The notes below the pieces were generated by a model. The model worked only from the letters and a program-made list of their open reading frames with translations. It did not search any database and was not told the origin of the DNA. From NCBI GenBank assembly GCA_017623935.1, contig JAGAOC010000046.1:1-43089 (forward strand): 43,089 nt of DNA, given 5' to 3'. Source of the DNA: Agathobacter sp. (GTDB lineage: Bacteria; Bacillota; Clostridia; Lachnospirales; Lachnospiraceae). The translations under genes and the position numbers were made by a program. Numbering within the stretch: the first letter of the stretch is position 1; the number at the start of each line of letters is the position of its first letter. Positions 8,170 to 16,950 of the stretch are shown piece after piece.

Positions 8170-8800
8170 ATTTCATGGCACTTAGAACGTCACTACTCCG
8201 AAATCCCCGCCGCATAAGAAACTGATAGGTTCTCTGAAATTCCTTCTGTTCACAGTTCTCTCGAGAAAATCCACGCTTCTTCAAAAGAGCCTGTATCTGC
8301 TGGGATTCATCCCCCTGATACTGTTCTTCCAAAACAGCATCGATTATCTCTCTGGATATTCCCTTGGCTGAAAGTTTCTGCTTGATCTGCATCCGGCTCA
8401 TCTTCTCTCCCTTATACCGAACGTAATTCTCTGCATAACGGGTATCATCCAGATAATGAAATCTCTTCACATAGGAAATTGCCTCATCTATACACTCTGC
8501 CGGATATTCTCCAGCTTCTAACTTCTCACGAAGACCAGCTTCGGTTCGATCCATCTGTTCCAGTAGATGGAGGGCGCGTTTCTTCGCCCTCTTCCCTAGA
8601 ACTTCATTCATGATCTGCTCATAGTCGGTCTTATCTATCGTTCCTTCTGGAGTCAAGCGAAAACGCCTGGCCTCTCCCTTATAGAGAAGACAGGATACAC
8701 CTGTATCAAAGGTAATCCTGATCTTCTTATTCCCAGAAGTCTCCCACTTCGTAATGGCAATGTCATCCTCTATGTAATGATTAAAATTACTCTTCTGCAT
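8168..8800 (-). CDS. recX: RecA regulator RecX
   Basis: About 210 residues from the ATG at 8800, chosen because GGAAGAAGAG precedes it and it gives a 14-bp overlap with recA; an upstream start would add 26 basic residues inside recA. RecX proteins are built of three-helix repeats, seen as [46 protein letters not shown] and [20 protein letters not shown]. They cap and shorten RecA filaments. Overlap with recA means co-transcription and translational coupling, so it should be SOS-induced with recA. Confidence 0.92.
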   Translation of the reverse strand: MQKSNFNHYIEDDIAITKWETSGNKKIRITFDTGVSCLLYKGEARRFRLTPEGTIDKTDYEQIMNEVLGKRAKKRALHLLEQMDRTEAGLREKLEAGEYPAECIDEAISYVKRFHYLDDTRYAENYVRYKGEKMSRMQIKQKLSAKGISREIIDAVLEEQYQGDESQQIQALLKKRGFSRENCEQKEFQRTYQFLMRRGFRSSDVLSAMK

Positions 8801-9839
8801 TCTCTTCTTCCACAGCTGGTTCAGAAACAGCCTCTGTTTCTTCTTCCTTTGCAAAATAATGTGCACGGACTTTCTCATCGATCATCTGTGCAAATGCTGG
8901 ATTCTCTCTCAGATAATTCTTAGCATTCTCACGTCCCTGACCGATCTTCTCTCCTTCATAGGCATACCATGCACCGGATTTGTTAATGATATTCACATTA
9001 GCTGCCAGATCCAAAAGGTCACCTTCTTTGGAAATACCCTGACCAAACATAATATCAAATTCTGCCTCTCTAAATGGAGGTGCAACTTTATTCTTAACAA
9101 CTTTTACTCTGGTGTGGTTACCGATCACTTCACCAGCCTGCTTCAATGCCTCTACTCTTCTTACATCCAGACGAACAGATGCATAGAATTTAAGCGCACG
9201 ACCACCTGTAGTAGTCTCTGGGTTACCAAACATAACTCCAACTTTCTCACGTAACTGGTTAATAAAGATTACGATACAGTTGGACTTACTGATCACACCG
9301 GTCAATTTACGAAGAGCCTGGCTCATCAAACGAGCCTGCAGACCCACATGGGAATCTCCCATGTCACCATCAATCTCTGCCTTCGGAACTAATGCAGCAA
9401 CAGAGTCTACGATCACGATATCCACTGCCCCGGAACGTACCATGGTCTCAGTGATCTCTAACGCCTGTTCTCCACAGTCTGGCTGGGAAATATATAAGTT
9501 ATCGATATCAACACCAATGTTCTTCGCATAAACCGGATCTAATGCGTGCTCTGCATCAATAAACCCTGCAATTCCTCCACGCTTCTGTACTTCTGCTACA
9601 CAGTGAAGGGCTACTGTAGTCTTACCACTGGATTCCGGTCCATAGACTTCAATGATTCGTCCCTTAGGAAGTCCGCCTAATCCTAATGCAATATCCAAGC
9701 TTAAGGATCCTGTAGGAATCGTCTCTACATTCATACTTGCAGAACTGTCTCCTAACTTCATAACAGATCCCTTACCGTACTGCTTCTCAATCTGTGCAAT
9801 TGCGGCATCCAATGCCTTTAATTTATCATCCTTAGCCAT
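8787..9839 (-). CDS. recA: Recombinase A
   Basis: 350 residues. Walker [10 protein letters not shown] at 67-75, [20 protein letters not shown] (DNA-binding loop L1 region), [17 protein letters not shown] (loop L2 region), and an acidic C-terminal tail ([19 protein letters not shown]). RecA forms filaments on single-stranded DNA, exchanges strands and triggers LexA self-cleavage. Start ATG at 9839. Upstream are a near-consensus promoter and a perfect Gram-positive LexA box, so it is SOS-regulated. The recX gene overlaps its 3' end. Confidence 0.98.
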   Translation of the reverse strand: MAKDDKLKALDAAIAQIEKQYGKGSVMKLGDSSASMNVETIPTGSLSLDIALGLGGLPKGRIIEVYGPESSGKTTVALHCVAEVQKRGGIAGFIDAEHALDPVYAKNIGVDIDNLYISQPDCGEQALEITETMVRSGAVDIVIVDSVAALVPKAEIDGDMGDSHVGLQARLMSQALRKLTGVISKSNCIVIFINQLREKVGVMFGNPETTTGGRALKFYASVRLDVRRVEALKQAGEVIGNHTRVKVVKNKVAPPFREAEFDIMFGQGISKEGDLLDLAANVNIINKSGAWYAYEGEKIGQGRENAKNYLRENPAFAQMIDEKVRAHYFAKEEETEAVSEPAVEEENAEE

Positions 9840-9878
9840 ATTAATCTCCTTATCTTATATCCAAATATTTTTCATATA

Positions 9879-9892
9879 CGAACGAATGTTCG
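9879..9892. promoter_or_regulatory. LexA (SOS) box of recA
   Basis: CGAACGAATGTTCG is an exact match to the Gram-positive LexA consensus CGAAC-N4-GTTCG, placed just downstream of the predicted transcription start of recA. Confidence 0.93.
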
Positions 9893-9905
9893 TTTCTCTG
9901 GTAAT

Positions 9906-9934
9906 ATAGTATTATACTTTCGATTTCTTGTCAA
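9906..9934 (-). promoter_or_regulatory. recA promoter
   Basis: Minus strand TTGACA (9934-9929), 17-bp spacer, TACTAT (9911-9906). Start near 9899, so the LexA box sits at about +7 to +20 and would block transcription. Confidence 0.7.
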
Positions 9935-9995
9935 CCAAAAAATAAAATAAATTTCATGGGAAATCAAGTTCTGAAGAGAACCCTGTTATCATACG

Positions 9996-10024
9996 AAAAA
10001 AAGACAGCTGCCTAAGCAACTGTC
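9996..10024 (-). terminator. Terminator of prfC-trxA
   Basis: Minus strand GACAGTTGC (from 10024), four-base loop, GCAGCTGTC (to 10003), then a run of seven T. It lies 19 bp after the trxA stop. Confidence 0.85.
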
Positions 10025-10042
10025 TCTATTATAGAATAGAAA

Positions 10043-10372
10043 TTATTCTCCGTCAATAATGGAAATCAAAGTATCTTCGATGGTATTTTGGTCAGAAAGG
10101 CCAACCAGACGTTTCTGGAAAATTCCATAATGCATAAATACCAGTGTAGGAATACTTGCGATCCTGTACTCCATAGCAATAGCAGGCTGTTCGTCCACAT
10201 TGACTTTGCACACTTTTACCTTGCCATCTAATTTCTCTGCAACTTCCTCGAGAATTGGAGTCTGAGCCTGGCATGGTCCACACCAGCTTGCCCAGAAATC
10301 GATCACTACCGGAACCTGTGCTTTTAATACTTCTTCTTCAAAATTTGCCTTTGTAACTTCTACTACGCTCAC
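10043..10372 (-). CDS. trxA: Thioredoxin
   Basis: 109 residues with the redox motif WCGPC (Trp30-Cys34) and the cis-proline loop ASIPTLVF. A cytosolic disulfide reductase fed by thioredoxin reductase. Asp25 in VIDFWASWC, which tunes the second cysteine, is present. It follows prfC by 24 bp on the same strand with a CGAAAGGAGTT ribosome site, so the two are probably one transcript ending at the terminator at 9996-10024. It lacks the usual KPG-type loop (MHYGIFQKRLVG instead of F.nG..v..~vG), so it may be a divergent thioredoxin rather than the main one. Confidence 0.93.
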   Translation of the reverse strand: MSVVEVTKANFEEEVLKAQVPVVIDFWASWCGPCQAQTPILEEVAEKLDGKVKVCKVNVDEQPAIAMEYRIASIPTLVFMHYGIFQKRLVGLSDQNTIEDTLISIIDGE

Positions 10373-10396
10373 AATTAACTCCTTTCGTACTTCGGC

Positions 10397-11989
10397 CTAG
10401 TTCCTGCTAAACTCAGTCAGAACAAGCCCTTCATTACGATCTAAGGTCATACCTACGCTCCATGCATTTACAAAGAGCAGTAATGGATTTCCTTTCATAT
10501 CAATTACTTTCTTCATATCAGATGTACCAGTCAGATTGTCAACGTCCACTTCGTCTTTATTTTCAATCCAACGAATATGCTCGTAAGGAAGATTTTCCAA
10601 ACGGATCTCTACGTTATATTCATTTTCCAGACGGAATTTTAATACATCAAACTGTAACACACCAACTACGCCTACGATGATCTCTTCCATACCGCCCTTG
10701 TATTCCTGGAAGATCTGAATCGCACCTTCCTGAGCGATCTGAGTCACACCTTTTACGAACTGCTTTCTCTTCATGGAATCTACCAGACGCACTCTTGCAA
10801 AATGTTCTGGTGCGAAGGTTGGAATTCCCTCGAACTCAAATTTCTCTTTTGCAGTGGTAAAGGTATCTCCGATGGAGAAAATACCCGGATCAAAAATACC
10901 GATGATATCACCGGCATAAGCCTCTTCTACCATCTTACGTTCATCTGCCATCATCTGCTGCGGCTGAGCTAACTTGATATTTTTATTGCCCTGCACATGG
11001 AATACTTCCATTCCTGCATTGAATTTTCCAGAACAGATTCGCATAAACGCGATTCGATCTCTATGATTCTTATTCATGTTTGCCTGAATCTTAAATACAA
11101 AGCTGGAAAAATCTTCAGAAAATGGATCCACCATTCCTGTATTTGCTTTTCTTGCTAATGGCGCATAAGTCATCTGCAGGAAATGCTGTAAGAAAGTCTC
11201 TACACCAAAGTTTGTAAGAGCAGATCCGAAAAATACAGGGGACAGTTCTCCTTTGCTGACCAGTTCCATGTCAAACTCTGCGCTTGCTCCATCTAATAAT
11301 TCGATCTCATCCTTTAACTGGTTCATAAAGTCTTCGCCGATCTCATTCACCAGTTCCGAATCATCAATATCAATGATCTTTTCAGAGCCTTCCTTTGTAC
11401 CCTTTAAAGTATCCGCAAAAGTCATGACCTTCTTCGTATTTCGGTCATAAACTCCCTTAAATTCCTTTCCAGAGCCAATTGGCCAGTTGATCGGACAGGT
11501 AGCAATTCCCAGCTCATTTTCAATATCATCTAAAAGTTCAAAGGTATCGTTGGCATCACGATCCATTTTATTGATAAAAGTAAAGATTGGAATATGACGC
11601 ATAACACATACTTTGAATAATTTTCTGGTCTGTGCCTCTACACCTTTGCTGGCATCAATGACCATGACTGCAGAATCTGCCGCCATCAAAGTACGGTAAG
11701 TATCTTCCGAGAAATCCTGATGTCCAGGAGTATCCAGAATATTGATACAATATCCATCATAGTTGAACTGCAATACAGAAGAAGTTACAGAAATACCTCT
11801 CTGTTTTTCAATTTCCATCCAGTCAGAAACGGCGTGTCTGGCAGTTGCTTTTCCTTTTACGGAACCAGCCAGATTGATCGCACCTCCGTATAACAGGAAC
11901 TTCTCTGTCAGAGTCGTCTTTCCTGCGTCAGGATGGGAAATAATGGCAAATGTGCGTCGTTTCTCAATTTCTTTTCTCAGGTCGCTCAC
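10397..11989 (-). CDS. prfC: Peptide chain release factor 3
   Basis: About 530 residues. GTPase motifs: G1 HPDAGKTT (residues 19-26 from the GTG start), G2 region QRGISVTSS, G3 DTPGHQDF, G4 NKMDRD. The C-terminal RF3 domains contain GVVGVLQFDVLKFRLENEY. RF3 uses GTP to remove RF1/RF2 from the ribosome after peptide release. I chose the GTG at 11989 because GGAGG lies eight bases before it and it matches the short N-terminus of the family; an ATG at 12004 adds five residues but has no good ribosome site. Followed by trxA. Confidence 0.95.
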   Translation of the reverse strand: MSDLRKEIEKRRTFAIISHPDAGKTTLTEKFLLYGGAINLAGSVKGKATARHAVSDWMEIEKQRGISVTSSVLQFNYDGYCINILDTPGHQDFSEDTYRTLMAADSAVMVIDASKGVEAQTRKLFKVCVMRHIPIFTFINKMDRDANDTFELLDDIENELGIATCPINWPIGSGKEFKGVYDRNTKKVMTFADTLKGTKEGSEKIIDIDDSELVNEIGEDFMNQLKDEIELLDGASAEFDMELVSKGELSPVFFGSALTNFGVETFLQHFLQMTYAPLARKANTGMVDPFSEDFSSFVFKIQANMNKNHRDRIAFMRICSGKFNAGMEVFHVQGNKNIKLAQPQQMMADERKMVEEAYAGDIIGIFDPGIFSIGDTFTTAKEKFEFEGIPTFAPEHFARVRLVDSMKRKQFVKGVTQIAQEGAIQIFQEYKGGMEEIIVGVVGVLQFDVLKFRLENEYNVEIRLENLPYEHIRWIENKDEVDVDNLTGTSDMKKVIDMKGNPLLLFVNAWSVGMTLDRNEGLVLTEFSRN

Positions 11990-12035
11990 AAAAATATCCT
12001 CCATGCAAATCCGTATTTTTTCGCATATGAAAGAT

Positions 12036-12064
12036 AGTATAGCCTAATTTTGTGTTTTTTTCAA
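12036..12064 (-). promoter_or_regulatory. prfC-trxA promoter
   Basis: Minus strand TTGAAA (12064-12059), 17-bp spacer, TATACT (12041-12036). It lies in the 78 bp between the spoIIIAH stop and prfC. Confidence 0.65.
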
Positions 12065-12082
12065 TTCTTTTATCAGAAAAAG

Positions 12083-12727
12083 TTAATCTAAGGACTCTAT
12101 CGTAGAATTGGCATCTGTATGGATCGCGGTGATCACGATCTTATCTGCAGCAATACCGGTCTTTCTTTTTACGATATCCTCCACCTGGGCTCTCTTGGCA
12201 TCGGTGACTTCTCCCATATCCAGCACCACATCACAGCTATCTTTATCCATACTGACAACTACACTGGAAAATCCCTTAGCTTCTAACATCATTTCTGCAG
12301 CAGCTTCCTTTTCTGCAAAATCTGTCATCTGTACCATTTCATCCACTGCAGCCTGCTTCTGGGCTTCATCCAGACTGGTATTATCAATGATAGCCTGTAA
12401 GGTTTCTTTATTTTTAGAACGAACCTGCTCCCGGTTCAGTTTGATCTCTGCTGCATAATCTGCGGTATTGACTTCTGCTCCTGTCAGAACTGTCTCTCCA
12501 GGATTTGTGATCTCTGTAGAGCCTGTTTCCACGCTTTCTGTGGTTTCTACTTTTGAAAAAAGCTCATACTGTTCTTTTCGTTCCTCCACCTCTGCTGTCT
12601 GGGCTCCCGTTGCCGTATCCTGAGCTTTTTCTCCGTGAGTTCTGTCATAGCTTATGTAGCCTGCGATCGCAATTAAAAATGCCAATGTGGTAATGACTAC
12701 CTGATTTTTTCGGAAAACTTTTTTCAC
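12083..12727 (-). CDS. spoIIIAH: Stage III sporulation protein AH
   Basis: 214 residues. One N-terminal membrane segment (VVITTLAFLIAIAGYI), a charged stalk, then the C-terminal ring-building (YscJ/FliF-like) domain (EAKGFSSVVVSMDKDSCDVVLDM). SpoIIIAH in the mother-cell membrane binds SpoIIQ in the forespore membrane and forms a ring of the A-Q channel. AGGAGG ribosome site. Last gene of the spoIIIA operon, 66 bp after spoIIIAG. No clear terminator follows it, but a separate promoter for prfC does. Confidence 0.93.
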   Translation of the reverse strand: MKKVFRKNQVVITTLAFLIAIAGYISYDRTHGEKAQDTATGAQTAEVEERKEQYELFSKVETTESVETGSTEITNPGETVLTGAEVNTADYAAEIKLNREQVRSKNKETLQAIIDNTSLDEAQKQAAVDEMVQMTDFAEKEAAAEMMLEAKGFSSVVVSMDKDSCDVVLDMGEVTDAKRAQVEDIVKRKTGIAADKIVITAIHTDANSTIESLD

Positions 12728-12793
12728 AATGTTTCCTCCTGATTCTATTTTTACTTATTTTACTATTCTAATATTATGAAAACCTGCTTTCGT

Positions 12794-13327
12794 TTATTCC
12801 TTATCCATAGGGACAATTTTCACTTTATGTGCTTCCACCGGAAAAAGTGCCATGACCATTTCCGTCAGATTCGTTTTTACCGTAGCATTAGCCCCACCTT
12901 CTGCCACCACCACCACCCCCTCTATAGAAGGAGTTTTTCTTTTGGTCACATAAGGACTGCTCTCATCTTCTTTTTCATAAACGACAGTTTCCTCTTCATA
13001 GGAATTCTCATCGGATTTTAGATCTTTATCCAGGATCTCTTCTCCCTCATCCTGCAAAGTGACCATAACCTTTACCTTCCCCGCTCCCGAAACTGTGCCC
13101 AAGATCTCTTCTAGCTCCTTTTCTAACTCTCTTTCATAATCACCACTCCCCACATCTTCCAAAACCGTAACTGTCTGGGTGGATTCCTTTTCTTTTTTCT
13201 CTGAATCTTTCTCCGTAGGCAGTGCAATGACTAAAAGAAGGATCCCCCCTAAAATACAGATCAGCCAGTCCGTTTTACTCCACTTGCGATCCTTCCATTT
13301 TTCCAGAAATTCCGAAATAAATCTCAT
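12794..13327 (-). CDS. spoIIIAG: Stage III sporulation protein AG
   Basis: 177 residues. A transmembrane segment (WLICILGGILLLVIAL) near the N-terminus, then an extracytoplasmic ring-building domain (LEEILGTVSGAGKVKVMVTLQ ... EGVVVVAEGGANATVKTNLTEMVMALF; quoted in parts) with an acidic beta insertion between them. It forms a large ring in the SpoIIIA-SpoIIQ complex. Start ATG at 13327 is supported by GGAGAGG; it overlaps the end of spoIIIAF by 53 bp. An upstream ATG at 13351 is inside the ribosome-site region and less likely. Confidence 0.92.
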   Translation of the reverse strand: MRFISEFLEKWKDRKWSKTDWLICILGGILLLVIALPTEKDSEKKEKESTQTVTVLEDVGSGDYERELEKELEEILGTVSGAGKVKVMVTLQDEGEEILDKDLKSDENSYEEETVVYEKEDESSPYVTKRKTPSIEGVVVVAEGGANATVKTNLTEMVMALFPVEAHKVKIVPMDKE

Positions 13328-13577
13328 ACATATCCTCTCCTTCCATATCAAATGAGATTGCTTCCAACTGCTCCGTCAATTCCTCCAAGTTCTCCATAGG
13401 CGTATCATCTGTCACGATCCATTCTGCCACTGGTCGAAGAATGATGACTCCCAACAGGATCCCTACAAAAAACTGCATATATTTTTTATATCCCTCCTTG
13501 GGCATTAAATATGAAAAGATCACAAGGACCAGTGCCAATGCAAAATAGCTCTTTAAAAGTTCTAATATACTCTCCAT
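13275..13577 (-). CDS. spoIIIAF: Stage III sporulation protein AF, short form
   Basis: 100 residues with two membrane segments (YFALALVLVIFSYLM and MQFFVGILLGVIILRPVAEW) typical of the SpoIIIAF N-terminus, then about 45 mostly acidic residues. The Bacillus protein is about twice as long and has a C-terminal ring-building domain; that domain is missing here and the frame ends inside spoIIIAG. No frameshift relic of the domain is visible because spoIIIAG starts at once. The position between AE and AG fixes the identity. Confidence 0.85.
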   Translation of the reverse strand: MESILELLKSYFALALVLVIFSYLMPKEGYKKYMQFFVGILLGVIILRPVAEWIVTDDTPMENLEELTEQLEAISFDMEGEDMYEIYFGISGKMEGSQVE

Positions 13578-13601
13578 CCCATCCTCCTTTTTGCAAAGTG
13601 C

Positions 13602-14834
13602 CTAGTTAAAAAAACTGGTAGTAGCTGTGATCATGGCAATCACCAGGAAAAACAGCACAAAACTGTTAAAGACCACTTTTTCATACAACCGACTGGCACT
13701 TTCTACGCCGCTTATACCTTTGACCAGCCGCTTGTCTGCCACCGGCATAAGAACCGCCCCCAGAACTTTATAGAGCAACGTAAAGATAAAAGTTTTGATA
13801 ACAGGCATAAGACTTACTGCCAATAGAAAGATAAGCGCCGCCACTCCTACACTGTTCTTAATGAGCATACCGCAGCTTACCAGTACATCTCCGGCAGTTC
13901 CAAAAGAATTGCCAATCCCGGGAATGGAGGATAATCCTTTTAACACAGAGCTCTGGCTGACCCGATCCTGTGCCGGAGTAAGCAGAGACTGCACCGCAGT
14001 AAAACCGCCGATAATAGCAAAGGCTGCTTTCTGTAAAAACATAAGAAAATCTTCCAAGAGCTGACATACTCCCCCCAGCCTGTCATCCCCTAACAAAGGA
14101 TTTAAAAAACTCAAGATCAAAAAAATATGGATGCCCGGAATAAAAAAATATTTCATTGCCCACTCGATCACTGCGATCAACACAAAGGATACTTCATAAA
14201 AGACTGCTGCTGTTGCCGTACATCCCGTAAAAAGAAGGGTTCCTGCGTATACCGGAATCAGCGCCGTCATAAACTGGATCATGGAATCTAATCCTTCCAT
14301 TGCCTGCTGGCTCATTAAGGAAAAAGATTGCAAGAGCAACGCCATAATGGCCGCATACACCATAAGAAAACTCACATCCGACACGTAGGAGTTTTTCATC
14401 ACTAACAGTTTCTGCAGCATGGCAAACAAGATCGCAAAACACAAGATCTGTACAAAATAATCCTTCCCATTTGCCAGTTCAAAGAAAAAAATCTCATAGA
14501 CATAGGTTGTGACTTTTTCCCTGGTTCCCGCTCCTAACCCTTCTGAAAAAAGACTTTCCACCACCTCTTCAAAAGACACTTTGGAAGGAAACTCTTCATC
14601 CAGATAAACTTCCAGATTCCCATAGTCCAGTTCCTCTAAAATATCTTCCATCCATTCCGATGTTTCTTCCTGATCAATGGTCTCTTCCTGTCCTATTGCC
14701 TCTTCGTTTTCTACTGCACCGGAAACCTCACTACTCCCTACCAGAAAAAAGAACAGGCAGATCAATACCCCAAATTGTCCTTTGCGCCAGCGTCTCGTAC
14801 CAATACTCCTGCGAAACCATATGATTTTTTTCAT
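13602..14834 (-). CDS. spoIIIAE: Stage III sporulation protein AE
   Basis: 410 residues, normal length. A cleavable or anchoring N-terminal hydrophobic segment (FGVLICLFFFLVGSSEVSGA), an acidic region, then six to eight membrane segments, with conserved features such as SLLTPAQDRVSQSSVLKG, SSIPGIGNSFGTAGDVLVSCG and KTFIFTLLYKVLGAVLMPVAD. SpoIIIAE is the largest polytopic component of the SpoIIIA channel. Its start overlaps the spoIIIAD stop by 4 bp, so translation is probably coupled. Confidence 0.94.
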   Translation of the reverse strand: MKKIIWFRRSIGTRRWRKGQFGVLICLFFFLVGSSEVSGAVENEEAIGQEETIDQEETSEWMEDILEELDYGNLEVYLDEEFPSKVSFEEVVESLFSEGLGAGTREKVTTYVYEIFFFELANGKDYFVQILCFAILFAMLQKLLVMKNSYVSDVSFLMVYAAIMALLLQSFSLMSQQAMEGLDSMIQFMTALIPVYAGTLLFTGCTATAAVFYEVSFVLIAVIEWAMKYFFIPGIHIFLILSFLNPLLGDDRLGGVCQLLEDFLMFLQKAAFAIIGGFTAVQSLLTPAQDRVSQSSVLKGLSSIPGIGNSFGTAGDVLVSCGMLIKNSVGVAALIFLLAVSLMPVIKTFIFTLLYKVLGAVLMPVADKRLVKGISGVESASRLYEKVVFNSFVLFFLVIAMITATTSFFN

Positions 14835-15208
14835 AAGAGCTCCTCCACCACATCTAAAAGATAGGACAAGCCCGGCAGTGACAATACCACAATAGAAAGT
14901 CGCGCAAACATCTCAATCTGCCCTCCAATAGAAGAATAACCGCTGTCTTTACAGATCGTGGAGGCAAATTCCGCCACATAAGCAATTCCCAGCATTTTTA
15001 AGATAGCCCACAAATATTCCTGTTTTACCGGCAGATACCCCATGATCTTTTCAACAAATCCCACGATGACTTCGATCTGCGCCACCCCATAGGTAAAGAT
15101 AAATACACCTGCGAAGATACCGATCAAAATACCAAACTCCGGTCTTTCTTTCCTTATGTACAGCCCCAGAAATGCAGCTACAATTCCCACTAAACCAATC
15201 TTGATCAT
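14831..15208 (-). CDS. spoIIIAD: Stage III sporulation protein AD
   Basis: 125 residues with four hydrophobic segments; carries YLWAILKMLGIAYVAEFAS and CKDSGYSSIGGQIEMFARLS, both characteristic. Homologous to SpoIIIAC. A membrane component of the SpoIIIA complex. Eight bp after spoIIIAC; overlaps spoIIIAE by 4 bp. Confidence 0.94.
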   Translation of the reverse strand: MIKIGLVGIVAAFLGLYIRKERPEFGILIGIFAGVFIFTYGVAQIEVIVGFVEKIMGYLPVKQEYLWAILKMLGIAYVAEFASTICKDSGYSSIGGQIEMFARLSIVVLSLPGLSYLLDVVEELL

Positions 15209-15216
15209 AATGCCTC

Positions 15217-15411
15217 CTACAAAGAAAATAAGGATTCCATAGTCTCAAAAAGGTCGCTGATATATGGCACTACCCAAAATAGCACGATCACAAGACCTGC
15301 CAAACTTAATAAAAATGCCTGCTCGTCCCTGCCACTGTGCTTCAATACCTGACTTAATACTGTGACGATGATTCCTACTGCTGCGATTTTAAAAATAATT
15401 GTTATACCCAT
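15217..15411 (-). CDS. spoIIIAC: Stage III sporulation protein AC
   Basis: 64 residues with two membrane helices (IIFKIAAVGIIVTVLSQVL; AFLLSLAGLVIVLFWVVPYI) separated by KHSGRDEQ, the standard SpoIIIAC form. Ten bp separate it from spoIIIAB. Member of the polytopic part of the SpoIIIA channel. Confidence 0.94.
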   Translation of the reverse strand: MGITIIFKIAAVGIIVTVLSQVLKHSGRDEQAFLLSLAGLVIVLFWVVPYISDLFETMESLFSL

Positions 15412-15421
15412 ATATTTCTCC

Positions 15422-15946
15422 CTATATCAGTAGCAAAATGATCATTAGACCTCCGGAAATACTAAGAGGCATATAGATTTTCCCCTTTTCTGCCATTTGG
15501 TCTTTCTTAGCCTGTTCTAACTTAAGAAGTCTCTGCTCATACGCCCTCATCTGAAAAACCATTTCTTTTCGATCTTTTCCGAAAAATGTCTCTCCCATGG
15601 AAAGGATCACCTGCCATTCCTCTTCTCCCGGTCTCCATTTTTCTTTATATGTTTCCCACGCCGCCTGCCAGGCCTTCTGCCCCGTAGAAAAAGTATTACT
15701 TTTCAGATTTTCTTCTAATTCCTGCAAGATCTTCACAAACATCATATCTTTTCCATCCCATTCTATGTACTCCTGAAAAAACACCCGGCTGGGTTTACAT
15801 TCCTTTTCTATGGAAAACGCTCCTTTTTGTAAAAAATGTTCCAATTCCTGCAACTGTTGAATCTGCTTTTTTTCCCGACTTTTCCACTCAAAAAACAATC
15901 CTGCTGCTCCTGCTATGATGCCACAACAGCCTATGAGCTTTAACAT
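15422..15946 (-). CDS. spoIIIAB: Stage III sporulation protein AB
   Basis: 174 residues with a membrane segment at each end (LIGCCGIIAGAAGLFF and ISGGLMIILLLI) and a helical middle part, as in SpoIIIAB, which has a fold related to type II/IV secretion GspF-like proteins. Conserved FFGKDRKE is present. Overlaps the spoIIIAA stop by 7 bp. Confidence 0.92.
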   Translation of the reverse strand: MLKLIGCCGIIAGAAGLFFEWKSREKKQIQQLQELEHFLQKGAFSIEKECKPSRVFFQEYIEWDGKDMMFVKILQELEENLKSNTFSTGQKAWQAAWETYKEKWRPGEEEWQVILSMGETFFGKDRKEMVFQMRAYEQRLLKLEQAKKDQMAEKGKIYMPLSISGGLMIILLLI

Positions 15947-16860
15947 ATTTCTTCTAACCTTTCATCAAATACTCTTATACTCCGTTCTCCCTGTTCATTC
16001 TTTTGGAGCCACACCAGCCTCTGCAACATTCCCTCCTGTAGCAGGTTTTGAATGTAAGGCTTTTGAACTATGTCAAGCAGACTGTCTCCATGAACAGTGC
16101 CAAGGATCCGACTTCCGGAATAAATGATCTGATAGAGCATTTCAAAATCCTCTTCTCCTCCCAGCTCATCCATGGCAATGATCTGGGGGGACATGGAACG
16201 TAGCACCATTCTCATACCCTGAGATTTTGGACAATTATCAAGCACATCCGTTCTTGTCCCCAGATCATTCTGAGGGACACCCTGGCTGGAAGCGGCAATC
16301 TCTGAACGCTCATCCACCACGCAGATCTTCATTCCCTCTTCCTGTCCGTTTCCCGATAAAATGCGGATACAATCCCGAAGATAGGTCGTTTTTCCAGCTC
16401 CTGGCCTTGCTAGGATCAAGGTATTTCCTAAGATTCCATCTTTCCAGAGCTTTGGCACCAATTTTGCCGCACAGCCCTTATGTTCATGCGCTACCCGGAC
16501 ATTTACCCCATTAATGTCCCGAACATTTAAGATCTGTCCTAGGTTTCCTTTTCCATCCATGCCACAACTGGTATGTCCCGTCAGCCCCACCCGGTGTCCT
16601 CCTTCGATCGTAAAAAATCCTTGCCGAATTTCTTCTTCATAGGCATATAAGGAGTAGCCAGACAGATAATTTAGGAATTCTTCCATTTCACTTTTTCCGA
16701 TCTTCCCCAATCGTTTTACCTCTCCATTTCCGTAACAGAATTCCATGGATTGTCCCACCCTTGCTCGGATCTCTTCCAGTCCCAGACCGTCCTCTTCGGC
16801 TATGTATTGGCGAATCTGTAATGGTAATTTTCCTCCGATCTGCTCCATAAATCTGCCCAT
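15940..16860 (-). CDS. spoIIIAA: Stage III sporulation protein AA, ATPase
   Basis: 306 residues. Walker A RPGAGKTT at 152-159, Walker B-like IIAMDELGG, and R-finger region DNCPKSQGMRMVLRSMSPQ. Related to secretion ATPases (type II/IV). It powers the SpoIIIA mother cell-forespore channel. N-terminal part has a conserved EIRARVGQ. First gene of the eight-gene spoIIIA operon, expected to be transcribed by SigE; I find only a -35-like GTCATATA upstream and no convincing -10. GTAAGGAG ribosome site. A 33-bp palindrome sits 23 bp before its ATG. Confidence 0.95.
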   Translation of the reverse strand: MGRFMEQIGGKLPLQIRQYIAEEDGLGLEEIRARVGQSMEFCYGNGEVKRLGKIGKSEMEEFLNYLSGYSLYAYEEEIRQGFFTIEGGHRVGLTGHTSCGMDGKGNLGQILNVRDINGVNVRVAHEHKGCAAKLVPKLWKDGILGNTLILARPGAGKTTYLRDCIRILSGNGQEEGMKICVVDERSEIAASSQGVPQNDLGTRTDVLDNCPKSQGMRMVLRSMSPQIIAMDELGGEEDFEMLYQIIYSGSRILGTVHGDSLLDIVQKPYIQNLLQEGMLQRLVWLQKNEQGERSIRVFDERLEEIC

Positions 16861-16882
16861 TGTACTGCTCCTTACAAATAAA

Positions 16883-16915
16883 ATAAGTCATAGGAAAATT
16901 TTTCCTATGACTTAT
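16883..16915. terminator. 33-bp near-perfect palindrome between argS and spoIIIAA
   Basis: ATAAGTCATAGGAAAA (16883-16898), one T, then its exact reverse complement (16900-16915): 16 paired bases and a single-base centre. On the minus strand the stem is followed by a T-rich stretch, so it is probably the argS terminator, though the T-run is weak. It could also act as an attenuator in front of spoIIIA. Confidence 0.55.
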
Positions 16916-16950
16916 GTATATGACTTGTCTCTAAAATTATGATTAAATTA

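Noticed and set aside
16916..16950. SigE promoter for spoIIIA (GTCATATA as -35)
   Set aside because: No CATA..T-like -10 at 13-15 bp; only a half-site, so not listed as a promoter.
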